Shown here piece after piece: positions 19,394 to 28,100 of a stretch of 64,000 bases of DNA (the stretch's first letter is position 1; every line of letters begins with the position of its first letter). Position numbers and translations under genes: made by a program. Where the stretch lies: the NCBI RefSeq assembly GCF_036516575.1, contig NZ_DATBTY010000073.1, positions 186,001 through 250,000 on the forward strand, written 5' to 3'. This DNA comes from Cerasibacillus sp036516575. GTDB lineage: Bacteria > Bacillota > Bacilli > Bacillales > Amphibacillaceae. The notes beneath the pieces are model-generated. The model had not been told where the DNA came from and did not search any database. It saw only the letters and a program-made list of their open reading frames with translations.

Positions 19394-19591
19394 TTATTGT
19401 TCCTCCTATCATATTTTGATTATGAGAGAAGGATTTTGTCTAAGTTACGTGTACCCATACGGATTCCTCCTTTAGGAAAAGTATATCATAAAACTCATAA
19501 GCTATCTGTTATTTTACGTGAGTGTGTAAATTGTGATGTAATAGTGTCAATTTTCAGGAGGGAAGGTAAAATAATTACAGGGGAGATTAAT

Positions 19592-19999
19592 ATGCCAGAT
19601 TATTTACCCTATAAAAAATTTCTTTTTGCCTGTTTATTCGTTTGGGCACTCACTTTAGCTTCTATTAAACGAGTACCTAAAATAGAAATCACATTAAATG
19701 ATGTCGATTTACCAAATGATTATTTGACAGTAGAGGGGTATGTTGTTTCCAAGAGATTTGGGATGATATGGTTGGCCGATGAGCCAATTAGTATTGGGAA
19801 TAGATTATTCGCCTATATCACATCAAACTATGGTGTTGGAAGTGTTCAGGTGTTAAAACACGATGATGCTAGAAATTTGAACCTGTTTAGTGAACTGAAG
19901 ATAAACCAAAAAGTACGTATATATGGTGATTATTTAATGGAATCGAATCCACCTAGAATTTCAGCTTATTGGATTGAGCACCTAACTAATGATAAATAA
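19592..19999 (+). CDS. DUF3221-like exported or anchored protein
   Basis: A 135-residue protein: an N-terminal hydrophobic segment (about residues 12-25) with no lipobox Cys, then a small beta domain starting VEGYVVSKRFGMIWLADE and ending KINQKVRIYGDYLMESNPPR. This pattern resembles DUF3221 (YobA-like) proteins. GGGGAG lies before the ATG at 19592; the frame runs further upstream without a site. Function unknown. Confidence 0.6.
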   Translation: MPDYLPYKKFLFACLFVWALTLASIKRVPKIEITLNDVDLPNDYLTVEGYVVSKRFGMIWLADEPISIGNRLFAYITSNYGVGSVQVLKHDDARNLNLFSELKINQKVRIYGDYLMESNPPRISAYWIEHLTNDK

Positions 20000-20152
20000 G
20001 GAAGATTTGCGGGAGAAAATTAACTACACAGAATAGGCGGTTAGTTTTTCGAATGGGTTTAAATTAGATTTTTATGTCTAGAATTCCATCTTAACAAAAG
20101 GTAAAAGACGATTTAGATGAATAGGAATATTATTTTATCAGAAGGATTTTTA

Positions 20153-20338
20153 TTGAAAAAGGATTTCCTGACAACATCTATTTTATTACTAATTAATTCA
20201 ATTGTAGTTGGTTGTTCATCGCATGAAAAAACAGAATTGAATCCAGATTATGCAGGAGTAGGTACTGAAATACCTGGTGGAATAGATGCTAGAATTGTAC
20301 CTTTTGATTTTTTTTCTTTATGTGAGATAATCTATTAG
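20153..20338 (+). CDS. Short lipoprotein, possibly truncated
   Basis: Starting at TTG 20153 behind AGAAGGA, it encodes 61 residues with a lysine-led signal sequence and lipobox VVGC, then only about 35 residues. The brevity and the abrupt end suggest a decayed or truncated lipoprotein gene rather than a complete one. A stem with arms AGGCTACTATT and AATAGAAGCCT plus a T run follows at 20565-20600. Confidence 0.4.
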   Translation: MKKDFLTTSILLLINSIVVGCSSHEKTELNPDYAGVGTEIPGGIDARIVPFDFFSLCEIIY

Positions 20339-20564
20339 TATTTTATGAATGAATTTGCCGTACACATCAAAAAATGTTTTTGAAAAAGGAATGAAATGCT
20401 AGTAGTTAGTATCACTCGCAGTAAGTTTTTCTCATCATGCTTATATACTTATTCTTGATGAGTTGACAGTGGGAATGGATAAGGTTTTCCCGGGCATTTA
20501 TAAATCCCTTTCATGATTCTATGAGATATAACAGTTGTCTATATAACACATATAAAAGAGATAA

Positions 20565-20600
20565 AGGCTACTATTGTTAACTTTAATAGAAGCCTTTTTA
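20565..20600. terminator. Terminator hairpin
   Basis: Arms AGGCTACTATT and AATAGAAGCCT with a T run on the plus strand and an A run before it, so it can serve both converging units. The rest of 20339-20655 shows nothing recognisable. Confidence 0.6.
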
Positions 20601-20655
20601 ATATATCTGTTCTTATTCAACATTAATCTTTCGTAACAGTCAATAAAATTGAAAT

Positions 20656-21090
20656 CTAGTGGTAGTAAATAAAGTAATCTAGGGTTTTATTCCACCATAT
20701 ATTAGATGATAAATTATGATCTGAAAGATAAAGCTTGTTAGCTTTAGTAATATCCTTTAAAAAGGAGAATCCGATTAGTTTTAATTTGTCATTTATGTGG
20801 TTATTTGATGACCAAAGAGATATTAATTCACTAGAAAATAAGTTTATCATTCCATCGTTAAAAGATTTATTTTCATTAAAAGAATTCAACATTAAATTAT
20901 TTGTTAAGTGATTTTCCTTTAATTGTTTTATTATAAAAAAAGATGAGCACAGTTGGTTATATATAGCTGCCATATGAACTTTATTACTATTAATTAATTC
21001 TAAGTAGTTCTCCAAAAACATTATATATTTTGGTAAAAATTGTAGCATCGATTGATTGTTTTTTATTAATGTGCTATGAATATGATCCAC
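20656..21090 (-). CDS. Uncharacterised helical protein of the coat-like operon
   Basis: GTG 21090, behind a GGTGAT site, gives 144 residues; the frame itself is open to 21174. The sequence is mainly helical, rich in Asn, Leu and Lys, with no membrane segment or signal peptide. It overlaps the upstream Cys-rich gene by 17 bases, so the two are coupled. I do not recognise the family. Its place beside two spore-surface-like genes suggests a related role. Confidence 0.55.
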   Translation of the reverse strand: MDHIHSTLIKNNQSMLQFLPKYIMFLENYLELINSNKVHMAAIYNQLCSSFFIIKQLKENHLTNNLMLNSFNENKSFNDGMINLFSSELISLWSSNNHINDKLKLIGFSFLKDITKANKLYLSDHNLSSNIWWNKTLDYFIYYH

Positions 21091-21496
21091 AATTATCACC
21101 ATGATTGTTTTCACAGCGTTTACAATTACATGTACTATGGAGATTCCGTGATTTTTTACATTTTTGTTTATCATGTTTACATTTACAATTACTTATTAAG
21201 TGTTTACATGAATGATTTTGAAATATAGTAACGACATCTTCTAATTTCATTTGTAATAGTAATTGGGATTTCACTATTGAGCGAAGCATCTGATTAATTT
21301 CTTTGTTTAATTTAAAATAGTCATGAACACAAATATTATTATTTTTTAGTAAACGTTGAATCTTTTCTCCCTCTGCATTTAATATATGTGAAATACCAAT
21401 TTCCTCCATTGCAATTGAGCTTAATAATAAATTAATGACCTCACATCTATCTAATGTAATATTAGGATCAATATCTGGGATATTTGGTAAGGACAT
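21074..21496 (-). CDS. Cys-rich protein sharing the N-terminal domain of the collagen-like protein
   Basis: A 140-residue protein. Residues 1-45 (MSLPNIPDI..., INLLLSSIAMEEIG, ILNAEGEKIQ) closely match the N-terminus of the divergently encoded collagen-like protein. The last 45 residues hold eight Cys plus several His in a Lys-rich tail (CKHLISNCKCKHDK, CNCKRCENN). An ATG at 21496 has a GAGGTGATT site. Cys-rich tails of this type occur in cross-linked spore coat proteins, so a structural role on the spore surface is likely but inferred. Confidence 0.75.
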   Translation of the reverse strand: MSLPNIPDIDPNITLDRCEVINLLLSSIAMEEIGISHILNAEGEKIQRLLKNNNICVHDYFKLNKEINQMLRSIVKSQLLLQMKLEDVVTIFQNHSCKHLISNCKCKHDKQKCKKSRNLHSTCNCKRCENNHGDNCGSYS

Positions 21497-21667
21497 AACA
21501 ATCACCTCATATTATTACGTGCATTTTCTTTATTATATTCTTTAGGCTAATTTGTGGTGAACAATATTATTATTGTTTGTAACAATACCCCATACAAATG
21601 ATTAGAGAATGCATAAGATGAATTAGATACAAAGTGTATTGAATATTGATATAAGGGGAGATGAATG

Positions 21668-22939
21668 ATGTCACAACCGAATATACCAGATATAACACCT
21701 AGTATTAGTGTCACACGTGATGATGCAATAAATTTATTATTGTTATCCATAGCAATGGAAGAACTAGGATTAGCTCACATTGTAAATGCAGAAGGGGAAA
21801 AAATACAATATGCATTAGGTACTTTGCCTGGTTTAGAAGAAGATGTGACTCTTGACGATGTCCTAAAAGTTAATGACAGCGTACTTGAAACTTTAGCAGC
21901 AATAATGAGAAAAGAATTAGTGCTGGATAATAAACTTAAACAGGTAGTATCGCTAATTCCAAATGATGTAAATGGCACGGAAGGCCCCCCAGGCCCTCCA
22001 GGTCCCGAAGGCCCTCCAGGTCCCGAAGGTCCAGCAGGCCCCGAAGGTCCAGCAGGTCCCGAAGGTCCAGCGGGTCCCGAAGGTCCAGCAGGCCCCGAAG
22101 GTCCAGCAGGCCCCGAAGGTCCAGCAGGTCCCGAAGGTCCAGCGGGTCCCGAAGGTCCAGCGGGTCCCGAAGGTCCAGCGGGTCCCAAAGGTCCAGCAGG
22201 CCCCGAAGGTCCCGAAGGTCCAGCAGGCCCCGAAGGTCCCGAAGGTCCAGCAGGTCCCGAAGGCCCTCCAGGTCCCGAAGGTCCAGCAGGCCCCGAAGGT
22301 CCAGCAGGTCCCGAAGGTCCAGCAGGCCCCGAAGGTCCCGAAGGTCCAGCAGGTCCCGAAGGTCCAGCAGGTCCCGAAGGTCCAGCAGGTCCCGAAGGTC
22401 CAGCAGGTCCCGAAGGTCCAGCAGGCCCCGAAGGTCCCCCAGGTCCTGTCGTTGGTGAAGTTGGCTTCTCAGCACGTAGAAATGCGTCTAATGTTTCATC
22501 ATCACAGCAGTTAGATAACTGGACTGCAACTACACCATTTTATGGAGGGTCAGGTTTTAATCCAACAACAGGAATTTATACTGTTCCAGAGGATGGGCGA
22601 TACAATATAAATGCTATTATAAATTATAATACTACAGCTGCGATTTCAGTTGGTTTAGGTCCATCAGTTAATCCATCTTTTGTTGTAAGAAGAATAGCAC
22701 CTACAACGACAGACTTATTGTCAGGGTTGTTCCCGATGATTAATACAAATATTGCTTTAGTATTAAACCTTAGAGCCATATTAGGAAGTTCCACAGTAAT
22801 GTTATCTGGAGATGTTTTTCTAGAGCAGGGTGATCAAATTGGTATTTTTTATGAAGCTAGTGGTTTGAATATCGGAATAAATATAGGTGGCACCTCTGCA
22901 AATGGAACCGTTTGGTCAATGCACAAAATAGCTGATTAA
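21668..22939 (+). CDS. Collagen-like (BclA-type) surface glycoprotein
   Basis: A 423-residue, three-part protein. Residues 1-100 form an alpha-helical N-terminal domain (PNIPDITPS, INLLLLSIAMEELG, NAEGEKIQ) shared with the Cys-rich neighbour. Residues 103-261 hold about 53 Gly-X-Y triplets, mostly GPE and GPA. The rest is a C1q/TNF-like beta domain of the kind that trimerises B. anthracis BclA. It probably forms filaments on the spore or cell surface. No signal peptide is seen, as expected for mother-cell-made spore proteins. The ATG at 21668 fits a GGGGAG site. Confidence 0.88.
   Translation: MSQPNIPDITPSISVTRDDAINLLLLSIAMEELGLAHIVNAEGEKIQYALGTLPGLEEDVTLDDVLKVNDSVLETLAAIMRKELVLDNKLKQVVSLIPNDVNGTEGPPGPPGPEGPPGPEGPAGPEGPAGPEGPAGPEGPAGPEGPAGPEGPAGPEGPAGPEGPAGPEGPAGPKGPAGPEGPEGPAGPEGPEGPAGPEGPPGPEGPAGPEGPAGPEGPAGPEGPEGPAGPEGPAGPEGPAGPEGPAGPEGPAGPEGPPGPVVGEVGFSARRNASNVSSSQQLDNWTATTPFYGGSGFNPTTGIYTVPEDGRYNINAIINYNTTAAISVGLGPSVNPSFVVRRIAPTTTDLLSGLFPMINTNIALVLNLRAILGSSTVMLSGDVFLEQGDQIGIFYEASGLNIGINIGGTSANGTVWSMHKIAD
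21974..22449 (+). repeat. Collagen-encoding 9-bp repeats
   Basis: Near-identical 9-base units of the type GAAGGTCCAGCAGGT/GGCCCC repeat through about 476 bases. The GC content is far above the flanking DNA and stop codons are absent in most frames on both strands. Such tracts change length by slippage. Confidence 0.9.
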
Positions 22940-23021
22940 AATGTAAATAATTTATTAGTAATAATAATCATTATTTTTATCATTGTAATTGAGTAATAAA
23001 ACCATAAAGTGTTGGAATACA

Positions 23022-23065
23022 TGAGGACAACTCTCGTAGTAAGTTGTCCTCTATTAGTTTTTTTA
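23022..23065 (+). terminator. Terminator of the collagen-like gene
   Basis: Arms GAGGACAACT and AGTTGTCCTC are followed by TATTAGTTTTTTT. Confidence 0.75.
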
Positions 23066-23241
23066 GAATTAATAGAGAACATACCGAGTGTATTACCAAT
23101 TAAATATTAGTTATTATTTTTGTATTGGTAATTTGTATTTAATTCATTAAGTCCTACTTAGATAGTAAGCATAGACAATCCTCGAAACGAATAAAATGAC
23201 GTGGTAAACTGAATCTTATCAGATAGGTGGAGGATTGTTTT

Positions 23242-24369
23242 ATGTTAATCAATCAATTAAAAGAGGCACCTAAAAGTCGACTCATTTTTTATAGCATCGT
23301 TATTGTGAGTTGCCTGGCCTCTTTTATTTTTGTTTATCATAATCATTCATTTTATGATCGACCAATTGCGAAAGTCATTGACACGACGATTACAGATTCA
23401 GAGAGAATAATCGATGGATTACAAAATGAAGATGAACGCTTTACACAGAAAATAGAGGCTGTCGTTAAAAACGGTGAACATAAAGGAAAAACAATTTATT
23501 TAACGAATGAGTATTCATCATCTGGTGCGTATGATCAAGCGTTTCAACCAGGACATGAATTATTTGTTAAGATTGTCCAGACAGAAGATGAGGCATTGAC
23601 CGGTTATATTATGAATGTGAAACGTGATAAATATGTTGTCATAACGGCATGGGTGTTTATTTTTACGTTACTCATGATTGGAAGAAGACAGGGTTTGTTT
23701 TCGGTGATGAGTTTAGGTATTAACATTGCTCTATTATCACTCGTCCTTGATTATTACGTGGAAAACCCCCAATCGAATTTATTATGGATCAGTGCGATGA
23801 CGGTTATTTTGTTTACGATTATATCACTATTATTTGTGAGCGGCTTGAATGAAAAGACATATGCTGCGATTGTGACCACTTTAGTTGGGACGTTTGCTTC
23901 TTTATTAATTACATATGTTGTCTTATCGATGACTTCTGATAGTGGGATCTATTATGAAGGGATGTCCTTTTTAACACGTCCTTATCGATTAATCTTTTTG
24001 GCTGGGTTATTCATTGGATCACTTGGCGCTGTGATGGACGTTGCGATTACAATGTCGTCTTCCATCTTTGAGTTGTATGAAAAGAATAAAGATATATCTG
24101 TAAAACAGCTTAAAGAAACGGGACTGGAAATCGGAAGAGATGTGATGGGGACAATAACGAGTATTTTATTTTTTGCCTATGTGAGTGGTTCGCTTCCGAT
24201 GCTTATTTTATATTTGAAAAATGGTGTTCCTTTTGGATTTACGCTTTCGATGAATCTATCATTAGAAATTGCGAGAGCTTTAGCTGGTGGTATTGGCGTC
24301 GTCTTAACGATACCGATTAGCTTATATACAGCGATTTTCTTTGTTCAGCGAAAGAGGGCGAGAGTATGA
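23242..24369 (+). CDS. YibE/F family membrane protein
   Basis: A 375-residue protein: a short N-terminal membrane anchor, an extracytoplasmic domain (about 40-130) and seven or so membrane segments. The conserved stretch GAVMDVAITMSSSIFEL and the GLEIGRDVMGT motif mark the YibE/F family, found in pairs in Firmicutes. The ATG at 23242 follows GGTGGAGG. It overlaps the second YibE/F gene by four bases. Transport function is assumed for the family but not established. Confidence 0.85.
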   Translation: MLINQLKEAPKSRLIFYSIVIVSCLASFIFVYHNHSFYDRPIAKVIDTTITDSERIIDGLQNEDERFTQKIEAVVKNGEHKGKTIYLTNEYSSSGAYDQAFQPGHELFVKIVQTEDEALTGYIMNVKRDKYVVITAWVFIFTLLMIGRRQGLFSVMSLGINIALLSLVLDYYVENPQSNLLWISAMTVILFTIISLLFVSGLNEKTYAAIVTTLVGTFASLLITYVVLSMTSDSGIYYEGMSFLTRPYRLIFLAGLFIGSLGAVMDVAITMSSSIFELYEKNKDISVKQLKETGLEIGRDVMGTITSILFFAYVSGSLPMLILYLKNGVPFGFTLSMNLSLEIARALAGGIGVVLTIPISLYTAIFFVQRKRARV

Positions 24370-25154
24370 ATGCAATCGGACTATTATCGGTTATTTTATT
24401 TACATTAATGGCTTTTGTGGGTGGAAAGCAAGGCGTACGTTCTTTCTTTGCATTGTTTTTAAACTTACTCGTTGTTATTTTAACGGTATTCTTTATATTG
24501 AATACATCAATTAATCTGCTAATCATTACATTGATCGCATGTGTCTTGATTAGTTGTATCAATCTCTTTTTTATCAATGAAATAAATGACAAAACAATAG
24601 CAGCATTCATTGCAACAATCATTACCGTCACCATCTTACTTCTCTTTATCCATTTGATGACAAAGTATGCGTTAATTCAAGGGTTTAGTGAAGAAGAAAC
24701 AGATGAAATCAGTGGGTATTCTCTTTATATTGGTGTTGATTTTGTTAAAATAGCTACTTCCGTTATCATCATGAGTACGATTGGTGCGATTATGGACGTT
24801 GCGATATCCATCTCATCATCACTGCACCATTTGTTTAGGTTGAATCCGTTACTTACTAGGAAAGAATTATTTCAATCCGGCTTAAATATTGGTCGCGATA
24901 TTCTTGGAACAGATGCGAACACGATATTCTTCGCCTTCTTTGGTGGTTATTTGGGACTGCTCATTTGGTTTAAAGATTTAGAGTATTCATTTGGAGAGAT
25001 TGTCAACTCGAAAGTGTTTAGTGGAGAAATGATAACTATCTTTTGTGCGGGTATTGGTATTGCCTTAATTATTCCTATTTCTGCCTGGATGAGCACGTTT
25101 ATTTTGATGCGGGATAAGGAGAAGTTGGATGAGCGGAAGACATCCCAGAATTGA
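24366..25154 (+). CDS. YibE/F family membrane protein, second subunit
   Basis: A 262-residue YibE/F protein without the extracytoplasmic domain of its partner. It repeats the family core: GAIMDVAISISSSLHHL and NIGRDILGTDANT. It has about seven membrane segments. The ATGA overlap with the upstream gene indicates a two-component membrane complex. A terminator follows. Confidence 0.85.
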   Translation: MNAIGLLSVILFTLMAFVGGKQGVRSFFALFLNLLVVILTVFFILNTSINLLIITLIACVLISCINLFFINEINDKTIAAFIATIITVTILLLFIHLMTKYALIQGFSEEETDEISGYSLYIGVDFVKIATSVIIMSTIGAIMDVAISISSSLHHLFRLNPLLTRKELFQSGLNIGRDILGTDANTIFFAFFGGYLGLLIWFKDLEYSFGEIVNSKVFSGEMITIFCAGIGIALIIPISAWMSTFILMRDKEKLDERKTSQN

Positions 25155-25196
25155 GCGATAAGTGGGGGCGTTTGGAAATTTCTTAAGCTTAATTAA

Positions 25197-25231
25197 GCGG
25201 AGAAACAAGGTTTTGTCTCTCCGCGCTGTTT
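25197..25231. terminator. GCGGAGA/TCTCCGC terminator hairpin
   Basis: Arms GCGGAGAAACAAGG and TTTTGTCTCTCCGC pair, followed by GCTGTTT. The same arm sequences recur at 34430 and 56744. Confidence 0.7.
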
Positions 25232-25295
25232 CAATGTGTTACAAGTCGATCTATTCGCTTGGAGTTATATCACATTGGGTGCTCCAATGCAATGT
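25229..25295. repeat. Solo copy of the 53-bp repeat family
   Basis: About one and a quarter units: TTTCAATGTGTTACAAGTC, then GAGTTATATCACATTGG and CCAATGC. It matches the array at 34.5 kb unit for unit. Its right part overlaps the last codons of the minus-strand gene ending at 25270. Confidence 0.6.
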
Positions 25296-25491
25296 GTGTT
25301 TGCTTTTCACGATACATGGTAATAAACGGTTCGAATAATTTATTTAATAGATCTTTCATTTTTGTTGAAAAATCATCTAATAATTGAATGTATTCCCCTT
25401 TGAACAAGTAATCGCTCGATTCGTTCACAATTAGTTGGAACGAGAAAAGTCCCCCTGATTGAAGTCTCGCTGTATCAAAAAATATAATCAT
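25270..25491 (-). CDS. Small uncharacterised protein at the end of the sigma operon
   Basis: A 73-residue frame starting one base after the stop of the preceding gene, so expression would rely on translational coupling; no separate ribosome-binding site is seen. The protein is mixed hydrophobic/acidic with a helical C-terminal half (LLDDFSTKMKDLLNKLFEPF). Its last residues are encoded inside a repeat element, so the original end may have been replaced. Family unknown. Confidence 0.45.
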   Translation of the reverse strand: MIIFFDTARLQSGGLFSFQLIVNESSDYLFKGEYIQLLDDFSTKMKDLLNKLFEPFITMYREKQTHIALEHPM

Positions 25492-25492
25492 A

Positions 25493-25741
25493 CTATAGTT
25501 GGGATATGACTTGAATGACCCCGACTAATACCGCTCCTGTAAGTGGAATACTCCGAAACAACTTTAACCCGAATGAGGTCTCGTGAAATTTGTCGAGTGG
25601 ATTTTGGGTTGGTGATGCCAAGTAACGAATCAAACGTTCCCATCTCGTGGTCCTTATTTGTAATTTTTCCCTTGGTATGGGGACATGATATTCATCTAGC
25701 CACTTTTGTAAATCATCATCTATGAATTCATTTTTTGCCAT
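25493..25741 (-). CDS. YxlC-like small membrane protein (candidate anti-sigma component)
   Basis: An 82-residue protein with a soluble N-terminal part (DDDLQKWLDEYHVPIP) and one C-terminal membrane segment. It overlaps the sigma factor gene by 14 bases and has an AAGGAGGA site. In B. subtilis, small membrane proteins YxlC and YxlD next to sigY restrain that sigma factor; this gene has a similar size, layout and place. Anti-sigma function is inferred from context. Confidence 0.6.
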   Translation of the reverse strand: MAKNEFIDDDLQKWLDEYHVPIPREKLQIRTTRWERLIRYLASPTQNPLDKFHETSFGLKLFRSIPLTGAVLVGVIQVISQL

Positions 25742-26258
25742 TAAAATCCTCCTTCAATTGTTCTTTTAATATTTTTGTTGCATGATATAATCGTGACTTT
25801 ACGGTGCCAATTGGAATATCTAGAATTTGCGCCATTTCATCTTGCGGTAAGTCTGCATAATATGCTAATAAAATAACAGCGCGGTGCTTTTCAGATAAAC
25901 GAGCAATGGCTTGTTGAATGACCAATTTCTCATCCATAGAGAATACGGGTGTAGGAGTGGGGGCCAAAAATGGTAAGATTGTACGCCATTTTTTTCGACG
26001 GTTTAATTTATTTATTAGTAAGCGATATGCAATTTGAAAAAGATATGCTTTCACCGTACCCTTATGCTGATTATATTGATGCTTCTTCTTTTGTAATACT
26101 TCAAACGTGTCATGAACGATGTCAATACTGAGTTGTTCTTCACGAGTATATCGGTAGAGAAAAGAATATAATGTCTCGTATAGTCGTTCATACAACACAG
26201 TTAATCCTCTTACATCACCACTTTGATAGGCTTTCATCCATTCTTCATTCGTTCTCAT
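25728..26258 (-). CDS. ECF RNA polymerase sigma factor (SigY-like)
   Basis: A 176-residue ECF sigma factor: region 2 (LYSFLYRYTREEQLSIDIVHDTFEVL) and region 4 with a helix-turn-helix (PQDEMAQILDIPIGTVKSRLYHATKIL). The ATG at 26258 lies eight bases after GGA in GAAGGA and overlaps the upstream gene by 14 bases. The ABC genes lie upstream of the sigma gene in the same operon, whereas in the B. subtilis sigY operon they lie downstream. Confidence 0.88.
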   Translation of the reverse strand: MRTNEEWMKAYQSGDVRGLTVLYERLYETLYSFLYRYTREEQLSIDIVHDTFEVLQKKKHQYNQHKGTVKAYLFQIAYRLLINKLNRRKKWRTILPFLAPTPTPVFSMDEKLVIQQAIARLSEKHRAVILLAYYADLPQDEMAQILDIPIGTVKSRLYHATKILKEQLKEDFNGKK

Positions 26259-26625
26259 TATTCGCATCCTTCATATGGGCTTTGATTGCTTTTAAAGTCA
26301 TGGTCACACGTGAAACGAGATAACAAATAGTAACAATAACCCATGCTTGTGATTGATTTGTAAAGAATTGAACGAACGGATTTTCAATTGTTTCTCCAGA
26401 TGATAGAAGGAAATTCAATGCTTGCACACAAATAATGGTATAAATCGCGACAATTAATGTTAACGTATCAAACACATTCCAACGCAAAAGAATTTTTGTC
26501 TTTTTATAGTTGATTTTTCCATTCTCTCGGACAATATACTTTCGATTCATTGGAATGGCAATCATTAGTATCAAGATTATCCAAATTCCCGTAACAATTA
26601 AGGATATAATCCAACCTATATCCAT
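26245..26625 (-). CDS. Three-TM membrane protein
   Basis: A 126-residue protein with three membrane segments (about residues 5-27, 49-75 and 90-112) and a basic loop after TM1. It follows AGGTGG. It sits between the ABC permease and the sigma factor and overlaps the latter. It may be a co-regulator such as a YxlD-like anti-sigma subunit, or a transporter accessory. The family is not recognised with confidence. Confidence 0.6.
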   Translation of the reverse strand: MDIGWIISLIVTGIWIILILMIAIPMNRKYIVRENGKINYKKTKILLRWNVFDTLTLIVAIYTIICVQALNFLLSSGETIENPFVQFFTNQSQAWVIVTICYLVSRVTMTLKAIKAHMKDANNENE

Positions 26626-26634
26626 TGTTTCCAC

Positions 26635-27387
26635 CTACTTTTGATATGTTTTTTTCGCTAATAGACTGAGTACAAAGCTAAAGAATAATAAAATAACTGC
26701 ATATTTGCCGTAGGATAGCCACATATCATGTATTATATTGAGTTGATATTGTAACATATCATTTAAATACAGCATTGGATTCCAACTAAGAAAAATATAA
26801 TAGTCTTGTGGGTTTTTCCCACTAATTGTTAAAAACATGGATGGCATTGTAATTGAAAATATGAATGTAATTAAAACCGGAACAAGCATGCTTTGTGCAA
26901 TTTTTCCATTCTTGAAGATACCAGCTAAGATAAAACTGGTTGGATAGAATGCTAGAAATACAAAGTTACATATTAATAGAATAATGAAAAAGGATGGTAA
27001 TGAAATGTGAATGATGATGGCATATGCTAATAAAATAAAAACTAATGAAACATTCATTAATAGGAAAACACCAATCCCCATACCGAAGTAATAGGTAAAT
27101 GGAGACACATTCGTTCGTTTTAACCAATGGTATGTTTTGTTGGCTTTCAAATCCGCTAAATAGATTGTTGCTCCTGACAGAGAAAATGTGAAAAGAAGCA
27201 TCATCAATGAAATGGGTAAGAATTGTCCTTTTATCAAATAGTCTACCGTATCTGGATTATTTATTAAACTGATTTTGGATATCCATGAACAAATAATAAA
27301 TATGAATGCTGGAAACAAGTTTCCAAAAAGTACTCCTCTATTTCGAACTTGTTCTAAGATAAAACTTCGTGCAATTTGATTGGTCAT
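26635..27387 (-). CDS. ABC-2 type permease of the sigma-linked transporter
   Basis: A 250-residue protein with six predicted membrane segments and no large extracytoplasmic domain, typical for compact ABC-2 exporters. The cytoplasmic loop LKANKTYHWLKRTNVSP precedes TM3. Its start overlaps the ATPase gene by four bases. It corresponds in role to YxlG of the B. subtilis sigY operon, although sequence relation is not claimed. Confidence 0.8.
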   Translation of the reverse strand: MTNQIARSFILEQVRNRGVLFGNLFPAFIFIICSWISKISLINNPDTVDYLIKGQFLPISLMMLLFTFSLSGATIYLADLKANKTYHWLKRTNVSPFTYYFGMGIGVFLLMNVSLVFILLAYAIIIHISLPSFFIILLICNFVFLAFYPTSFILAGIFKNGKIAQSMLVPVLITFIFSITMPSMFLTISGKNPQDYYIFLSWNPMLYLNDMLQYQLNIIHDMWLSYGKYAVILLFFSFVLSLLAKKTYQK

Positions 27388-28100
27388 TTCTTATACCCTC
27401 CTAACACTTGCCCCGTTACTTCAAAATAAATACCTTCGATTCCTGGAAAAGTAGTCTCCTTATACTTCTTTCTCAAATCATTCATTGTTCCTTGTTCCGT
27501 GATTTTTCCATTGTGTAAAATCAGTATGGAATCAAACAAATCTTCAAAACCTGCAATTTCATGGCTAATGATAATGAATAAACGATCTTGGTGTATTTGA
27601 TTTTTTATAAATTCAGCAAAGACTTTTTTTCGTTGCAAGTCTAAAGTTGCAAAAGGTTCATCAAGAATGATGATTTTTTTATTTAATAAAAATGCCAGAA
27701 TAATAGAGAGTGTTTTTTGTTGTCCGCCTGATATATTTTTTATTAGTGTTTGTTCAAATGATGAAACATCCAATAATGTGTAAAGTTCATTGATATCGTA
27801 TGCATTTACAATTAGACGTTGGAATAATTGGATGACCTCTCGTACTTTTAAATGTGGATAACTATTAAAAAATTGATATTGTAAAGCGACGATGTCCGAT
27901 ACATTAGTGGATGAGTTATGCCACTGAATTGAACCACTTTCATATCCCTCATCACCTGCAATACATTTTGCTAAAGTAGATTTCCCAGCACCATTTGCTC
28001 CGAGTAGTAAATAACATTTTCCTTCTTCAAATGTTGCTGAAACTTCGTCCAAGACAGTATTGGTGTCATATCTTTTTACAAGATTTTCTATTTGCAGCAT
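27384..28100 (-). CDS. ABC transporter ATP-binding protein
   Basis: A 238-residue ATPase: Walker A GANGAGKST, signature NISGGQQKT, Walker B IIILDEPFATLD and H-loop ISHEI. The ATG at 28100 follows AAAGGAG; the frame continues upstream to 28133. It heads an operon of ATPase, permease, three-TM protein, ECF sigma, YxlC-like protein and a small frame. A TGAACGTTT sequence at 28165-28157 on the minus strand resembles an ECF -35 element. Confidence 0.88.
   Translation of the reverse strand: MLQIENLVKRYDTNTVLDEVSATFEEGKCYLLLGANGAGKSTLAKCIAGDEGYESGSIQWHNSSTNVSDIVALQYQFFNSYPHLKVREVIQLFQRLIVNAYDINELYTLLDVSSFEQTLIKNISGGQQKTLSIILAFLLNKKIIILDEPFATLDLQRKKVFAEFIKNQIHQDRLFIIISHEIAGFEDLFDSILILHNGKITEQGTMNDLRKKYKETTFPGIEGIYFEVTGQVLGGYKK

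Noticed and set aside
21775..22514. Long open frames on both strands across the collagen repeat (Arg/Leu/Asp-rich, Gln/Val/Pro/Lys-rich and Gly-Pro-Ser-rich).
   Set aside because: They are by-products of the stop-free 9-base repeats; only the plus-strand frame with the N- and C-terminal domains has a ribosome-binding site and family support.
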